The notes under the pieces are model-generated. The model made no database searches, was not told the DNA's origin, and was given only the letters and a program-made list of their open reading frames with translations. A DNA stretch of 22,551 nt from Nemertoderma westbladi (taxonomy: Eukaryota > Xenacoelomorpha > Nemertodermatida > Nemertodermatidae). Below are positions 1-9,596 of the stretch, in pieces. The translations under genes and the position numbers were made by a program. Numbering within the stretch: the first letter of the stretch is position 1; every line of letters starts with the position of its first letter. The stretch lies in NCBI GenBank assembly GCA_032718475.1, contig JAUCBJ010005625.1, positions 1 to 22,551 on the forward strand. The letters are read 5' to 3'.

Positions 1-107
1 GCGTATCTCTCCAATTTACTAATAAGTCGACACAAGAGTAACGGGAAGCTCTAAGCTTGTATAGGGCGTATAAGGCATATGAGAAAGGCGAGATCGAGGA
101 GTTCGGC

Positions 108-127
108 GGAAGGCTTGCGAGCCTACC
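108..127 (+). repeat. Short hairpin repeat, copy 1
   Basis: A 20-nt motif whose core AGGCT-TGCG-AGCCT is a 5-bp stem with a 4-nt loop. It recurs exactly at 2807 and 2867, and the match with the third copy extends 3 nt further (ATT). Here it is translated as GRLASLP. Confidence 0.8.
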
Positions 128-1637
128 ATTCTATTGGAGATCCTTCAATCAAACCGAACCCAAAGAGATGACACCCGAACTCTTCGATAGTATAACCTTG
201 GTTCAGCGTTTGTCACAGAGACTACAGATACCTCTCGTAGAGATGACGTGAGAATCTCAACCCCACCATACCAAAACGGTAGTGCCGGTCGCGAGGGCAA
301 CTAACTTTCCTATTTGCATACTAACCGGAGAGGAACCGACCTACGAGATCCCCATAGAGGAACATCTGGAGATCATTTTGTGTTGCGATGTGTTAGAGGC
401 AGCGGAGTTGCGTAGAACAATTGTTCAGAAAATTGTACACAACGTGCCTCCACATATTACTGACTTTAAGGAAGTTGATCAGCAGAGCCTCACTTCAAAG
501 ACCATACAAATTTGAGCACCGGACGGAGTGCTACACGTCTTCAGCCGACAGAGGTGTGATCGAAAGATGCCGATGCCGGAAGGAACGACGCAAAGACACG
601 CCATGATAAAACGGATAATTAAATCCATGGACCTAGCTTGTAGCATAGAGGCTAGAATGTTGCCAAAGGCCGTGCGCGATGTTGTACTTGATAAGAGTAT
701 CGTCAAGAACAGATCCGGTATATGGGAGGACCTTATTAGTGATTTCGCTGGAATGCCCGAGGAGGAGGATCGATTGACTATACCTTTCGTGGATACTAGA
801 CCATTGTTGCTTTGGGCCATCGAGCAAGGATATTTTCGGGAATATAACACGCTTAAAACTGGAATGGGTTATATCTCATATCTCATGTTTAGTTGGGATT
901 ATAAGGAGAGCAAGAGGAGCAAATACACAGATGTATACCCCCAGGGAGATACCCCCAATGTGAACAAGTTTGAGTCATAGCTAAAGTGGCGAGGATGTGT
1001 ATACTGGGCGATCACCTCACTTCCGTGGATAATCTTGCAATACTATTTGGCGAACGAATCATTGGCAAATGTGTGTTTCATCGCCGATGTAGTGTCTAGG
1101 ACTTTAAAGCGACATCCGTTATGTCTCGGCGAAGGACACACAGTTTACGAGGGAGGAAGGACGCATACTGATGTATTCCGCTGATTTATCCAACCATTTT
1201 ACAACACCAATGCCCACTGTGAAGTTTTCACGCAAGTGGGATTCAGCGTTTTTAGGGACGTTTATCTCACCCAAGCGGGAAGACTCCTCGACAGACCATC
1301 TATGTTGATGTTAGTACCCTACAACGGGGAACGCCACGGGCCTGGAAGGATCTTGGAAGGCGCGCGTGCCTTCCGATCATCATCACAATGAGGATCCGAC
1401 CGAGTCCGCGATATCGACGAACCATTGCGGCAACTCATTAATATAGAGGAGTATCTTCTGAGGAAGATGTGAACCGAGATACGTGAGCTAGATAAGAGCG
1501 ACGCCATGGTTTGTGTGCAACCCACGGAGACGAACATACCGACTGACCACGATGATGAAGATTATCACGTGGACAGTAGCTCTCACCCCATCGGAGATCT
1601 CATCTATGAGCGAGTTTGGTATCCTGCCAACACCATT

Positions 1638-1817
1638 TGTGGCAGATGCGGGCCTACTGGCCATCACGCAAAGAAATGTGGTGCTAAATATATATCTCTA
1701 CCCGATTTAGTGTGCAACAGGTGTGGGGATCAATGGTCACACACTTTCTATACCTGCTGGCACTTCGTAGCTCAGTGTACGTATTGCAACATCAAAGGAC
1801 ATAGGGCATCTGAGTGC
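1638..1817 (+). other. Three CCHC zinc knuckles
   Basis: The first knuckle (1638-1679) has spacing CX2CX4HX4C and reads CGRCGPTGHHAKKC. The second (1713-1757) is CX2CX5HX4C, with one extra residue before the His. The third (1776-1817) is CX2CX4HX4C and reads CTYCNIKGHRASEC. All zinc ligands are present and no stop falls within the array. Known role of the family: binding single-stranded nucleic acid. This is the best-preserved part of the surrounding decayed gene. Confidence 0.85.
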
Positions 1818-2070
1818 CAACTTAGGGACGTTCCGTATGAGCATATGTCGGTTAAGATCACCCGGCAGCTATTTGACCATTGGGAGAATTTAGCAGACTA
1901 GCATGTGTCGACGCTGCGACGCCGTTTCCCCATGAGAGCACATTTGAAATTTTGGGCCGTAAACCCTCTCATTATGTCGAAGGAAGGATACGTGTCAGCT
2001 ATGTCTCAATATGACGAACTCTTAAAGGTGCTAGACATATTACCATTGGATTGTGGCTTCAAAGTTGTGA

Positions 2071-2919
2071 GGGATTATTTCCTACAGGTCCACCCGGATA
2101 ATAAGAACACTTACTTGGAACTTTCAAACCGTGGTGAACACAATTAACGCTGGAGAGTTCGATAAATTGCGAGTTGAACAGCAGAATAGGGGAGCCTGGC
2201 ATTCGATAGCTTGGGCTTACAGGAGCGCATTTTATCACAAACGCATGACCTTGTGTATCTTCGACGAGGCAGACGTGAGACTGGCTTCAAAAGCCACGCC
2301 GTTACCCGAAAGGATACGCCACCCTCAGGAAGACCCGCAGTTTCGTATTCTTAGAGCCCAGAAGGCCAGACAGGAGATTAAGAAAGTGGTGAATGTCGCT
2401 GAGAGGACAACGTCAAAGTCACAGATCCGGATGACTCGGGGCACAGTTTCTCTTCCTAGAGAACCGCTTGGGGGGACTGGATTTGGTTTCCCCGAACCTA
2501 TGAGGGTTCAGACAACATCGGAGAGCGAGGTGTCGGCGGACGGAACGGTCCCGCCGATAGACTCCGTCCTAGCATTGCGGAAACTTAGCCCGACCTGACA
2601 AAACGCATGATTGGGATTTGACGAGGATTTAGAGGATTTAGCACCGGAAGGATGTGCGAGACGTCAGTTATTCCCTTTCCTGAGAACCACAGGAAGCTCG
2701 GGCCGAAGCCCGAGCCCGGTTAGATCTCGAGCACCACCCAGTCGTCTTAGAGGGCGGGGACCGACGAGCTCGTTCAACAAAAGATTACAGGAGCGAGGTA
2801 GAGGAAGGAAGGCTTGCGAGCCTACCGTTGAAGTTGGAGTTGGAGTTGGAGAGCGAGATGGAGACAGGAAGGCTTGCGAGCCTACCATTAGCGATTATCA
2901 CTCAGGAGAAGATATCTAG
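2071..2919 (+). pseudogene. Gag-like protein, 3' part in shifted frame with RG/SR-rich tail
   Basis: The frame of the upstream gene closes at 2145, while the +1-shifted frame is open from 2071 and continues to a TAG at 2917-2919. It is broken only by TGA at 2596 and 2608. The first 150 residues are charged and helical. The tail from about 2690 is rich in Ser, Arg, Gly and Pro (RSPSPVRSRAPPSR; RERGRGRK-like runs), as in RNA-binding tails, followed by a short Val-Glu-Gly repeat coded by GTTGGA units (2833-2855). The two frames overlap by about 75 bp, so this is either the same protein after a 1-nt indel or a second ORF reached by frameshifting. An indel is the simpler reading. No homologue is recognised. 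Confidence 0.5.
2807..2886 (+). repeat. Short hairpin repeat, copies 2 and 3 (2807-2826, 2867-2886)
   Basis: Two exact copies of the 20-nt motif seen at 108, spaced 60 nt apart, each containing AGGCTTGCGAGCCT. Here both are read in a different frame from copy 1, as RKACEPT. The conserved object is therefore the nucleotide sequence rather than a peptide motif. The DNA between the two copies is a GTTGGA-type simple repeat. Confidence 0.8.
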
Positions 2920-3480
2920 ACCAGTAGGATGAACTTTTCAGATCGTCAGGCGGTCACTTTGGGACTTATTTGGAACTATTTTAGCGTATTGAGTTTGCTT
3001 ATATTGAACTGATTTAATTTGGTAAATTTATTATGTATATTTGCAATATTATATTCTGGAAATGTTTAGAATTATTTGCCTTAATTTGTTAATTTGTTTT
3101 ATTTTGGATAACCGAAGCCCTTTTTTATATATTATACACTAAATTAGCTAGTAAATTTGTATTTTGCATGTACGTATGTATGAAAGTTTTGTATTTACGC
3201 AGTACTTGCAATATTGAGTATGCAATAGGTAAAGACAGTGAATATTTTTATATTTTAGTCCCTACCCTAGATTTGAGAGATATTTTAGTCAATTATTATG
3301 TGTCTCGATTTGTGAAAACAGTCTTACTTACTGTTTTAATGGAGCAGTGTTGGATTATTTCACTGTTAAGTAGCAATCTACAGTACCACGTAAAAACTTT
3401 CTAAATCCGACGTATTTTGACTTGATTTGTAGTAATGTAATATGCCTACTTCCTATCAGTAGATATAAGTTTACTGGTGA
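2920..3480. other. Non-coding AT-rich stretch
   Basis: No credible coding region: the only open frame, at 3168-3404, starts in repetitive ATGTATG text and has no recognisable domain. The DNA is rich in T-runs and may be the 3' flank of the gag-like element. No LTR-like repeat pair or poly-A tail is evident. Confidence 0.5.
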
Positions 3481-3562
3481 TTCTATTGGCGCAGTGGTCA
3501 GATGGGTTAAGGCGTTGGTTACATTCTAGGTAGGTCAGGAGTTCGAATCTCGGTCGGGAAAT
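3481..3562 (+). mobile_element. tRNA-like sequence (probable SINE head)
   Basis: A pol III box A match, TGGCGCAGTGG, lies at 3487-3497 and a box B match, GTTCGAATC, at 3541-3549, at tRNA-like spacing. The T-stem pairs in only about 3 of 5 positions and no matching acceptor stem is visible, so this is not a functional tRNA. It is probably the 5' head of a tRNA-derived SINE, different in sequence from the one at 15484. Its 3' boundary could not be found. Confidence 0.55.
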
Positions 3563-4865
3563 ATGCATTTTTTGGGCTATTAAATTTTCGGTTTCATTGA
3601 ATTAGATAAGCCAATGAGGCGCGTACAACACATGGAACGATGGGTTGGGCCAATCATAGGGCATTTAATAACTTATTGCTCCAATGTGCGGCCATGGAAT
3701 GTTGTCGAATGCTCTAGTTAATTCCATGCCTTGGATTTGCCATATAAGGGGCAGTTTGCCCTTCGGTTATCACAATGTCAAAATGTTAACTCCTGTGTAA
3801 CAATCACTTGCTTCAGTTTAGTTGTTATTTGTAAAGTAAATTGATAAGTTTTTGTAATTATGTTAATATACTATATACTCTTGAACATGTATATTTTAAC
3901 GTGTCCACTTTTGGGACAGCCAAACGCTTGGAGAATGGCTGCCTAAACCGTTAGGCCTTCAACAACGCAGGGAAAGGATGTACGCAACACACTAAGCACC
4001 CACATTAGTTTCGCCCACACGCCCATTCGAAGTATGACCTCTTGCCATACAGCGCCCACTTCAGACGTTTGTTTGATGCCCTTGCCTGCAGTAAGACCTT
4101 AGATCAGTGTAAAGCATGACGCCGTCCTGGGACGCCGTAAAATTTAGGATTAAATATCTCAGATTCAGACAGAAAACCCCGGATCAATCTGTATCTCCTA
4201 CAGGTGTGAGCTATTGCTGTTCATTAGTACGCCCAAGTACACTTTAGGTGCAGATAGCACATGCTCTATAATTGGGTGATTTGCAGTACTGACAGTACGG
4301 TACCGGTTCACTTTGTAGCCCATATAGTTTGCCCGCCCTGTCTGAGTCCAAAATATTTGATCAGGCGAGAGGTAGCTTTCTGCTACCGGCACATGTTTGG
4401 CCTAGGGAGGTTTACTAACATCCTACCGCGCCCTTGCCACGTACTGATAGGTATTTACTGCTAACCACCGCAGTAACAAAGTTCTAGAATCAAATTTGTA
4501 TACCAGATCAGATAACGTACGGTAGTAATTAACACCTATTCTATTATCTCACAATCAGAATCTGGTATTAGTGCCGATCACGGGTGTAGTTACTAACACC
4601 GTAATTGCCCAGTTGAGTTTTGGATAAGGAGGAGAGAGTTTGACGTCAATTTGTAAGCGATTAGCGATAGTTAGGATTCGCTGCGCGGGGATTGATTTCC
4701 CGTGAGTTTGGTCTGTCTCTGTGAACTGTACATCTGCCTCACCAGTTAGAGGCCGGGTATCCTGTTTTTTCTTGTTCGCCCGGGCATTTATCTCGCCCAC
4801 GTATTAGAATAGACATCAGGACGGAACTGAGAGGTTCATTACTGTAATAATAATAAGAATTGTTG
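3563..4865. other. Unassigned non-coding sequence
   Basis: Open frames here are short (for example 4198-4392 and 4555-4800 on the minus strand) and resemble no family. A small hairpin with GGTAGC/GCTACC arms lies around 4371-4387. The block 3900-4800 is less AT-rich than its surroundings and may be an old repeat, but nothing identifies it. Confidence 0.4.
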
Positions 4866-5003
4866 GCTGATTGACTGGCTGGCTGACTGACTGACTGACT
4901 GACTGATCTACAGCCAAAACTACTCTAACGATTTTGATGAAATTTTCACAGCAGCTAGATACCGCGATTCTAAGGTCCCTGGCATGATCGGCTACTCCGT
5001 CCA
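4866..5003 (-). repeat. (GACT)n microsatellite with attached dispersed-repeat block
   Basis: About seven GACT/GGCT units at 4866-4907 are followed by a block that reads on the minus strand as GTGAAAATTTCATCAAAATC and then the (AGTC)n run. A GTGAAAATTTCA-type phrase leading into a tetranucleotide run is, from memory, a common layout in dispersed repeats of invertebrates. The minus-strand open frame across it (4816-5055) reads Ser-Val-Ser-Gln from the microsatellite and is not considered a gene. Confidence 0.5.
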
Positions 5004-6116
5004 TAGCCTCTGGGCTCGAAAAATAGAGATAAACGAAAAAACGCCATAGGCGCAATGGTAAAATAACACCAATGATAGCTGGTGTCCTGGTGAAAAATGG
5101 TATACTGTTTGTTTAGGCCCTACCAACCACTCACCACTCTCTGGCAAAGCAAACATTAACTGGTTGGTTTAGTTTGAAATCTAGTATCGCCTCAGCTGAA
5201 TAACTCTTCCCAATGCATTCTAGGGGAGTATCCAAGTTTCTCCCTCTGCTAATGTAAGCTGAATGACTGAAGTACACAGTGTGTTGGCTACATTAATGCC
5301 AATATTATTGCAAAATGTTTTAGTGTTGGATTACTCTCTGTCAGTCTCCCCTTCAGAACATTGTATAGGGAATTTACTTTAGTTTACTCTACTGTGCCAT
5401 TCAGCTGAATGGATTTGAGCGATTGCCAAGTTACAGAGTTGGATCATTCTCTGACCATAGGCAAAGACATCAAATCTTTTTAAAAAGATACTTTTTCCAT
5501 GTTTTTTTTTCTGACCATAAATTTCAATAAAAATTTTTTCAATAAAAACGCTTTGTCCAAATTGGATGGGGTTTTTATTTTTCAACTTAATTCGATGTCC
5601 TCTTTCAGCCTATCCATGTTTCGAAACCCCAAACAGCGCCGTTCAAAAATTAATTTTTTCTAGTTTTAGAATTTTAAAAATTTCAAAAAAGTTGCAGTAT
5701 TTTATTTACGCCTTTACGGAATTCGATAGCGTTTTCGATTTTTATATTAAACGCAATATCCTGAATCTCACTAGCCTAGTTTCGCGTCACCAATGCCAAG
5801 ACTTCATACTTTTTGAGCAAAATTTTTCTAGAATAATTTTTATTTAATTACATTTATAGCGATTTCTTATTACTGGTAGCACATGAATTGATGGAGTTTT
5901 CAATTTATCAACTAAACACGATATCACGCATCGCACCAGCGAGGTTTCGAAATTCCAAAACGAGGTCTTCACTAGTTGCAGGTCGATTTTGTTCTAGAAT
6001 TGAGCAACTAATAATAGATCGAATTTATTAATAATTATTGTATGAAATATGATTGTATTTTTACATAATTATTAGTTCTATACTAATTCTCGTTGTCTCT
6101 TTTATTTAAAATAAAA
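5004..6116. other. Non-coding AT-rich stretch
   Basis: Many T- and A-runs (for example around 5500-5560). A 6-bp hairpin with ACACCA/TGGTGT arms lies near 5067-5085. The open frames at 5379-5585 and 5566-5847 are low-complexity Phe/Lys/Ile text. No gene, RNA or mobile element is recognised. Confidence 0.45.
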
Positions 6117-6414
6117 AGTCGGTTCCTTATCGGGCTGCTAGGCCCGTCACCTCCGTTCCTTGCCAGTAGTAGTTTGCATACTTAGTATCTGTTTGTTTAG
6201 ACACCCTGGACTGGGATTTGTTGTCAGATACTGTACGAGCCCGTATACACTGCTGGATTCTACAGTTACTAGGATCCGGTAGGCGGTATACTACTGGACT
6301 TTTCAAATACACCAAACAATGTACCGGTATAAAGGTATTGTCCAACATAACATATAGGATTACCCCTAAAGTTTTGCAGCTTATTTCCAAGGGGGTCCTT
6401 TATGTTACTTGGTT
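6117..6414 (-). repeat. Dispersed repeat; 6303-6414 recurs at 22439-22551
   Basis: The segment 6303-6414 is nearly identical, in the same orientation, to 22439-22551. The main difference is at the AAAGTTTT/AAAAGCTTT site. The distal copy lies just inside a (GATA)n run that looks like the 3' tail of a minus-strand LINE, so this copy is probably also LINE-derived and minus-oriented. The part at 6127-6150 carries a GGGCTGCTAGGCCC motif resembling the GGCCGCTAGGCC found at the SINE 3' ends in this window. Confidence 0.6.
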
Positions 6415-6690
6415 ACAAATATAATTTTACACTACGCTAACCTAATACGAATATAAAACGTAATTACACTATGTATGTACATGTACAACTTTACCTAGAG
6501 CGTGACAATGTCCGACTCAACGATAAAGATGTAATGTACATAACCATAGCCATGTACCATGGCCATTCTCACACCATTTTAATGGACGCTCAGTGGCCCA
6601 ATAAAGATGAGGATTGTAAACGGATTCAATTCCCTACATTACCCACCCCCAAAATTGGACCAGTGGCATTTTACCAATATACTTGGCGAT
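6415..6690. other. Non-coding sequence upstream of LINE B
   Basis: The open frame at 6471-6722 has no recognisable domain and runs into the hairpin and G-tract. Nothing else is seen. Confidence 0.35.
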
Positions 6691-6715
6691 GCGAGATTAC
6701 CAATAATAATCTCGC
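6691..6715. repeat. Perfect 9-bp hairpin just before the G-tract
   Basis: GCGAGATTA and TAATCTCGC form a perfect 9-bp stem around a 7-nt loop, 14 nt before the poly-G run at which LINE B appears to start. Confidence 0.7.
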
Positions 6716-6729
6716 CTCATAACAAACTC

Positions 6730-6751
6730 GGGGGGGGGGGGGGGTGGGGGG
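6730..6751 (+). repeat. Poly-G tract, potential G-quadruplex
   Basis: Fifteen G, one T, then six G. This can supply four G-runs on the plus strand. It sits at the apparent 5' end of LINE B. Confidence 0.8.
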
Positions 6752-6901
6752 CGACACATGCCCTAAACCACAGAGAGAGATAAGAGGTCAAACCACCTCA
6801 GAGGGACAAACCAGCTAGTGAGGCTAGCAGCAGGGGGTAACACCAAGAGGGAGTGGCGAGGCGAGAATTAATAGTTAAGCCAATAGCGGGCAGGGAATCA
6901 A

Positions 6902-7497
6902 GTGGGAGAGGATAGGAGTGCATCCATTGGGAACCAAAGGCCACACAGTAATGGTTCCAAACTGGTGTTTGTTTCTCGCATGGATCCATTGGTAATCTCA
7001 TCTCCACTTTTGGAGTTTGTTACTACAACATTCTCACTTGCAGGCCCTGGTATTACTTGTGAACGGATTGCTACTCGCTACGACTCGTATAACTCGTTCG
7101 TAATAAAGTGTACTGGTGCTGTGGTGCTGCCATTCTGCTTAAGCCTGATAATGCAGCCCTCTGGCCGGAAGGTGTCATTGCGCACTACTGGGCAGGTCCT
7201 CGTAACCCGCGCCGCCCTCCAGCGAGTCTCCCGTTGATAGACCCGACTCGAGCGGTGGAGTTGTCTAACAGTTCATCTCCTTCGCATTCCCATCCGGGTT
7301 CGCCATCTCATCCTTCGCATTCCCAACCTGGTTCGCCATCTCGTCTTTCGAATTCACATTACCATACTCCGTTACGGCCAATCTCCACTATAATCTCAGA
7401 TGAGCCTGAAATAACAGCTACTGATACATCCGCAGAGGCTTCCAGGGGGATTCTGAGAGATAATTCGTTCTACACCCTGACTAGCCTACAGAACTAA
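6902..7497 (+). pseudogene. LINE B ORF1-like region
   Basis: Two overlapping frames (6902-7237 and 7108-7497) read as one protein with a frameshift near 7110-7130. The upstream frame supplies GITCERIATRYDSYNSFVIK and the downstream frame continues LLKPDNAALWPEGVIAHYW. The latter half is Pro/Ser/His-rich with an 11-residue repeat. It lies directly upstream of the endonuclease, the usual place for ORF1 or an ORF2 N-terminal extension. No zinc knuckle or RRM is visible. Assignment to ORF1 is by position, not by a diagnostic domain. Confidence 0.5.
7279..7365 (+). repeat. 33-bp tandem repeat inside ORF1-like region
   Basis: Units start at 7279 and 7312, with a partial unit at 7345. Each encodes an 11-residue PSHSHPGSPSH-like peptide, so the repeat stays in frame. 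Confidence 0.75.
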
Positions 7498-7546
7498 TTA
7501 CTAATGTTTTATACACTTCTTTTATACAACATTTCATGTAAATAAT

Positions 7547-8205
7547 ATGGTATCTATATCTTCGTACAATGCAAACTCGATTCGTACTCCCTCCAGTCGT
7601 TATGTGGTGGGGGAACTCCTCAAACAAACTGACATCCTACTCCTACAGGAACATATGCTCCTTAAGCAGGATTTGGCGTTCCTACAGACCCTCAGCCCCG
7701 ACTTCTCTCCGGTTGATCTTCGTGATCAACTTGTTTCTGACCGTCTGTATGGTGGACTGGGTTTCCTGTGGCACGAGGACAAATTTAAGGACATGCTGCG
7801 TATCATCGATACTAACGATCCGCGGATGTTATCTGCTCGCCTCTCTCTATCTCCTACGTTTTATGAGCTAATTGTCAATGTATATCTGCCCTACGAATGT
7901 CCCGACAATGTTGATCTCTACTTGGATTATCTTGGTAAGATTGAATCCTTGGTGGCTACTGAGGGCACTAATAACGTAATGTTGTTTGGCGACTTCAATG
8001 TTGACAATTTGTCAAGATTCTGGTATGTATATTCTCGATACAGATACCTTGCCAGATTCTACATTATTACATTTTTCAGTCCATCGTTTAACACCACCTC
8101 TTGGCTGGACCACTGTGTAACTAACTACACATGATTTTAGAAATAATATTTTTATATTAAGGTGGACTATGACCTTACGGTATCTGACCACATTCCATTA
8201 CAATA
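7547..8205 (+). pseudogene. LINE B APE-type endonuclease
   Basis: Apurinic-endonuclease-like domain that nicks target DNA in target-primed reverse transcription. Visible motifs in order: SYNANSIR (the Asn motif), LLLQEH (metal-binding Glu), VNVYLPYE, GDFNVD (catalytic Asp/Asn), SWLDHC near the end of the open frame, and SDH at 8183-8191 in the same frame. Between GDFNVD and SDH the frame degrades, with stops at 8132 and after, so the enzyme is dead. Start chosen at the ATG at 7547, 11 codons before the first N-motif. It continues into the RT region downstream, as expected for a LINE ORF2. Confidence 0.8.
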
Positions 8206-8409
8206 ATTATAGAACCTCCCACTCCACTGTCCACAATGACCAACCACTGCCACCGGGTGTGGATACAATTAATTGTACAAATAATACTAAGGTGAAATGG
8301 AATAAATTTAACACCATTTCAAAAATCCAATTACTCTCATAAATGTGATTCTCTATTATCTAATATTAATATTCCATGGTCTGCCATTAAATGTTCTGAT
8401 ACTAATTGT

Positions 8410-9596
8410 TTGTTACACAACAATGACATTGAACCATTTTATACAGACATTGTTGACTCATTAAAGGGTGCTGAAATCAATTCTCAGGGTAATAATTCTA
8501 ACCACAATACTAATTATTCTCATATTCCTGGTTGGAATAGTGTTGTTGGTGAAAAACATTCGATTTCTAGGAATTTATTTTTACTCTGGCGTCAGCTTGG
8601 TAGCACTCATGGTACCTCGTTGCACCAACAACTATTGCGTTCTAAAGCGCAGTTTCAGCAAGCTATGCGAAGATGTAAACGCGCGGAGGTACAGCTACGC
8701 TCAGATAGTTTCGCCAAGTCATTGGCTGGTGGTGACAGTAATAAATTTTGGAAAGATGTTAAAAACAAAATTAAATATAACACTAACTCTCATTTGACTG
8801 TTGACAGCGCAAATGGTGCACCTTCTATTTGCGCTCAATGGGCTGATAACTACAAAAAATTGTTTAATTTTAGCCCAACTCGTGTAATTTCAGATGATGT
8901 TGGGAATGCTACGTGCAATATATCATTTAGTTTAGATATGCTTGTCTCTCCTAAAGAAATAAGTAGTGCAATTGGTGAACTTTCGTGCAATAAAGCGGCT
9001 GGCCCTGACCAGGTCTCTGCTGAAAATATTATTTTATTAAGCTTATTATTTTCTTGTATGTTTACTCACGGTTTTATGCCTATGGCTTTATTACAATCTT
9101 TTATATTACCAGTCTTGAAAGATAAGAACGGCTCTCTCACTGATAGTGGCAATTATCGACCTATCGCGCTTTCTACTATAATCGGTAAACTTTTTGAAAT
9201 TATTATTTTACTGCGTATTAAGGACAAACTAAATACATCGTGCAATCAATTTGGTTACAAACATAAACTTGGTACAGAACTATGTATTTATTCAATTAAG
9301 GAATTAATTAACTATTTTCAAAACAATGACTCGAATGTATATATTTGCTTCTTGGATGCGTCCAAAGCCTTTGATACCGTTTCTCATTCCACATTGTTTG
9401 ATAAACTGTTATGTTACACAGAGGGATTCCTCGATGTCAACGTATTATATATTTTTGGTACGATAATCAATCTTCTCGTGTTGTTTGGGATGGGTATCTC
9501 TCGGGAAGTTTTACTGCGACTAACGGTGTAATACATGGAAGTATTCTTAGCCCCTATTTGTTCAATATTTATACTAATGATCTTAGCATTGAATTA
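8410..9596 (+). pseudogene. LINE B reverse transcriptase, N-terminal two thirds
   Basis: RT of a non-LTR element. After a basic linker, the motifs run: SCNKAAGPDQVSAE, then NYRPIALSTIIGKLFE, then NQFGYKHKLGTEL, then CFLDASKAFDTV (motif A with the catalytic Asp, about 9346-9381), then, after a frameshift near 9413, NGVIHGSILSPYLF (motif B region). The usual RQG before LSP is HGS-like here, a likely decay change. The frame is cut immediately after DLSIEL (9596) by insertion of LINE C and continues at 12063. It is not functional because of the frameshift and the insertion. Confidence 0.85.

Larger units (their letters stand above)
1..2147 (+). pseudogene. Gag-like zinc-knuckle protein, decayed (5' part)
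   Basis: One frame (codons starting at positions divisible by 3) reads as plausible protein from the left edge to 2147. It is interrupted only by stops: TAA at 39, TGA at 249, 513, 1182, 1389 and 1470, TAG at 978 and 1899, TAA at 2145. I see no frameshift in this stretch. The text between stops is protein-like, with mixed charged and hydrophobic helices. Near codon 540 of the visible part lie three CCHC zinc knuckles (1638-1817), the hallmark of retroelement Gag/ORF1 and related nucleic-acid-binding proteins. The gene runs off the left edge, so its true start is not visible. No protease, RT or integrase follows. It could be a gag-type ORF of a retroelement, a domesticated gag gene, or a host zinc-knuckle gene; I do not recognise the family. 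The stops could arise by C-to-T decay of CGA, CAG and CAA codons. Confidence 0.6.

Noticed and set aside
479-850. Minus-strand open frames opposite the gag-like gene
   Set aside because: Antisense to a frame with recognisable protein text; no motif.
1-2919. A nuclear gene with an alternative genetic code
   Set aside because: All three stop codons occur in frame, so no single reassignment would open the frame; decay is simpler.
3168-3404. 78-codon plus-strand open frame
   Set aside because: Low-complexity AT-rich text, no domain, no neighbours.
3481-3562. A functional tRNA gene
   Set aside because: The promoter boxes are present but the acceptor stem is absent and the T-stem is mostly unpaired.
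4198-4800. Short open frames on both strands, including an 81-codon minus-strand frame
   Set aside because: No motif or family resemblance; lengths expected by chance in the less AT-rich block.
5379-5847. Phe/Lys/Ile-rich open frames
   Set aside because: Produced by T- and A-runs.
2920-6729. LTRs of a retrovirus-like element next to the gag-like gene
   Set aside because: No long direct repeat, primer-binding site, protease, RT or integrase was found in the window.
6798-7007. Minus-strand open frame over the 5' part of LINE B
   Set aside because: Antisense to the ORF1-like region, no motif.
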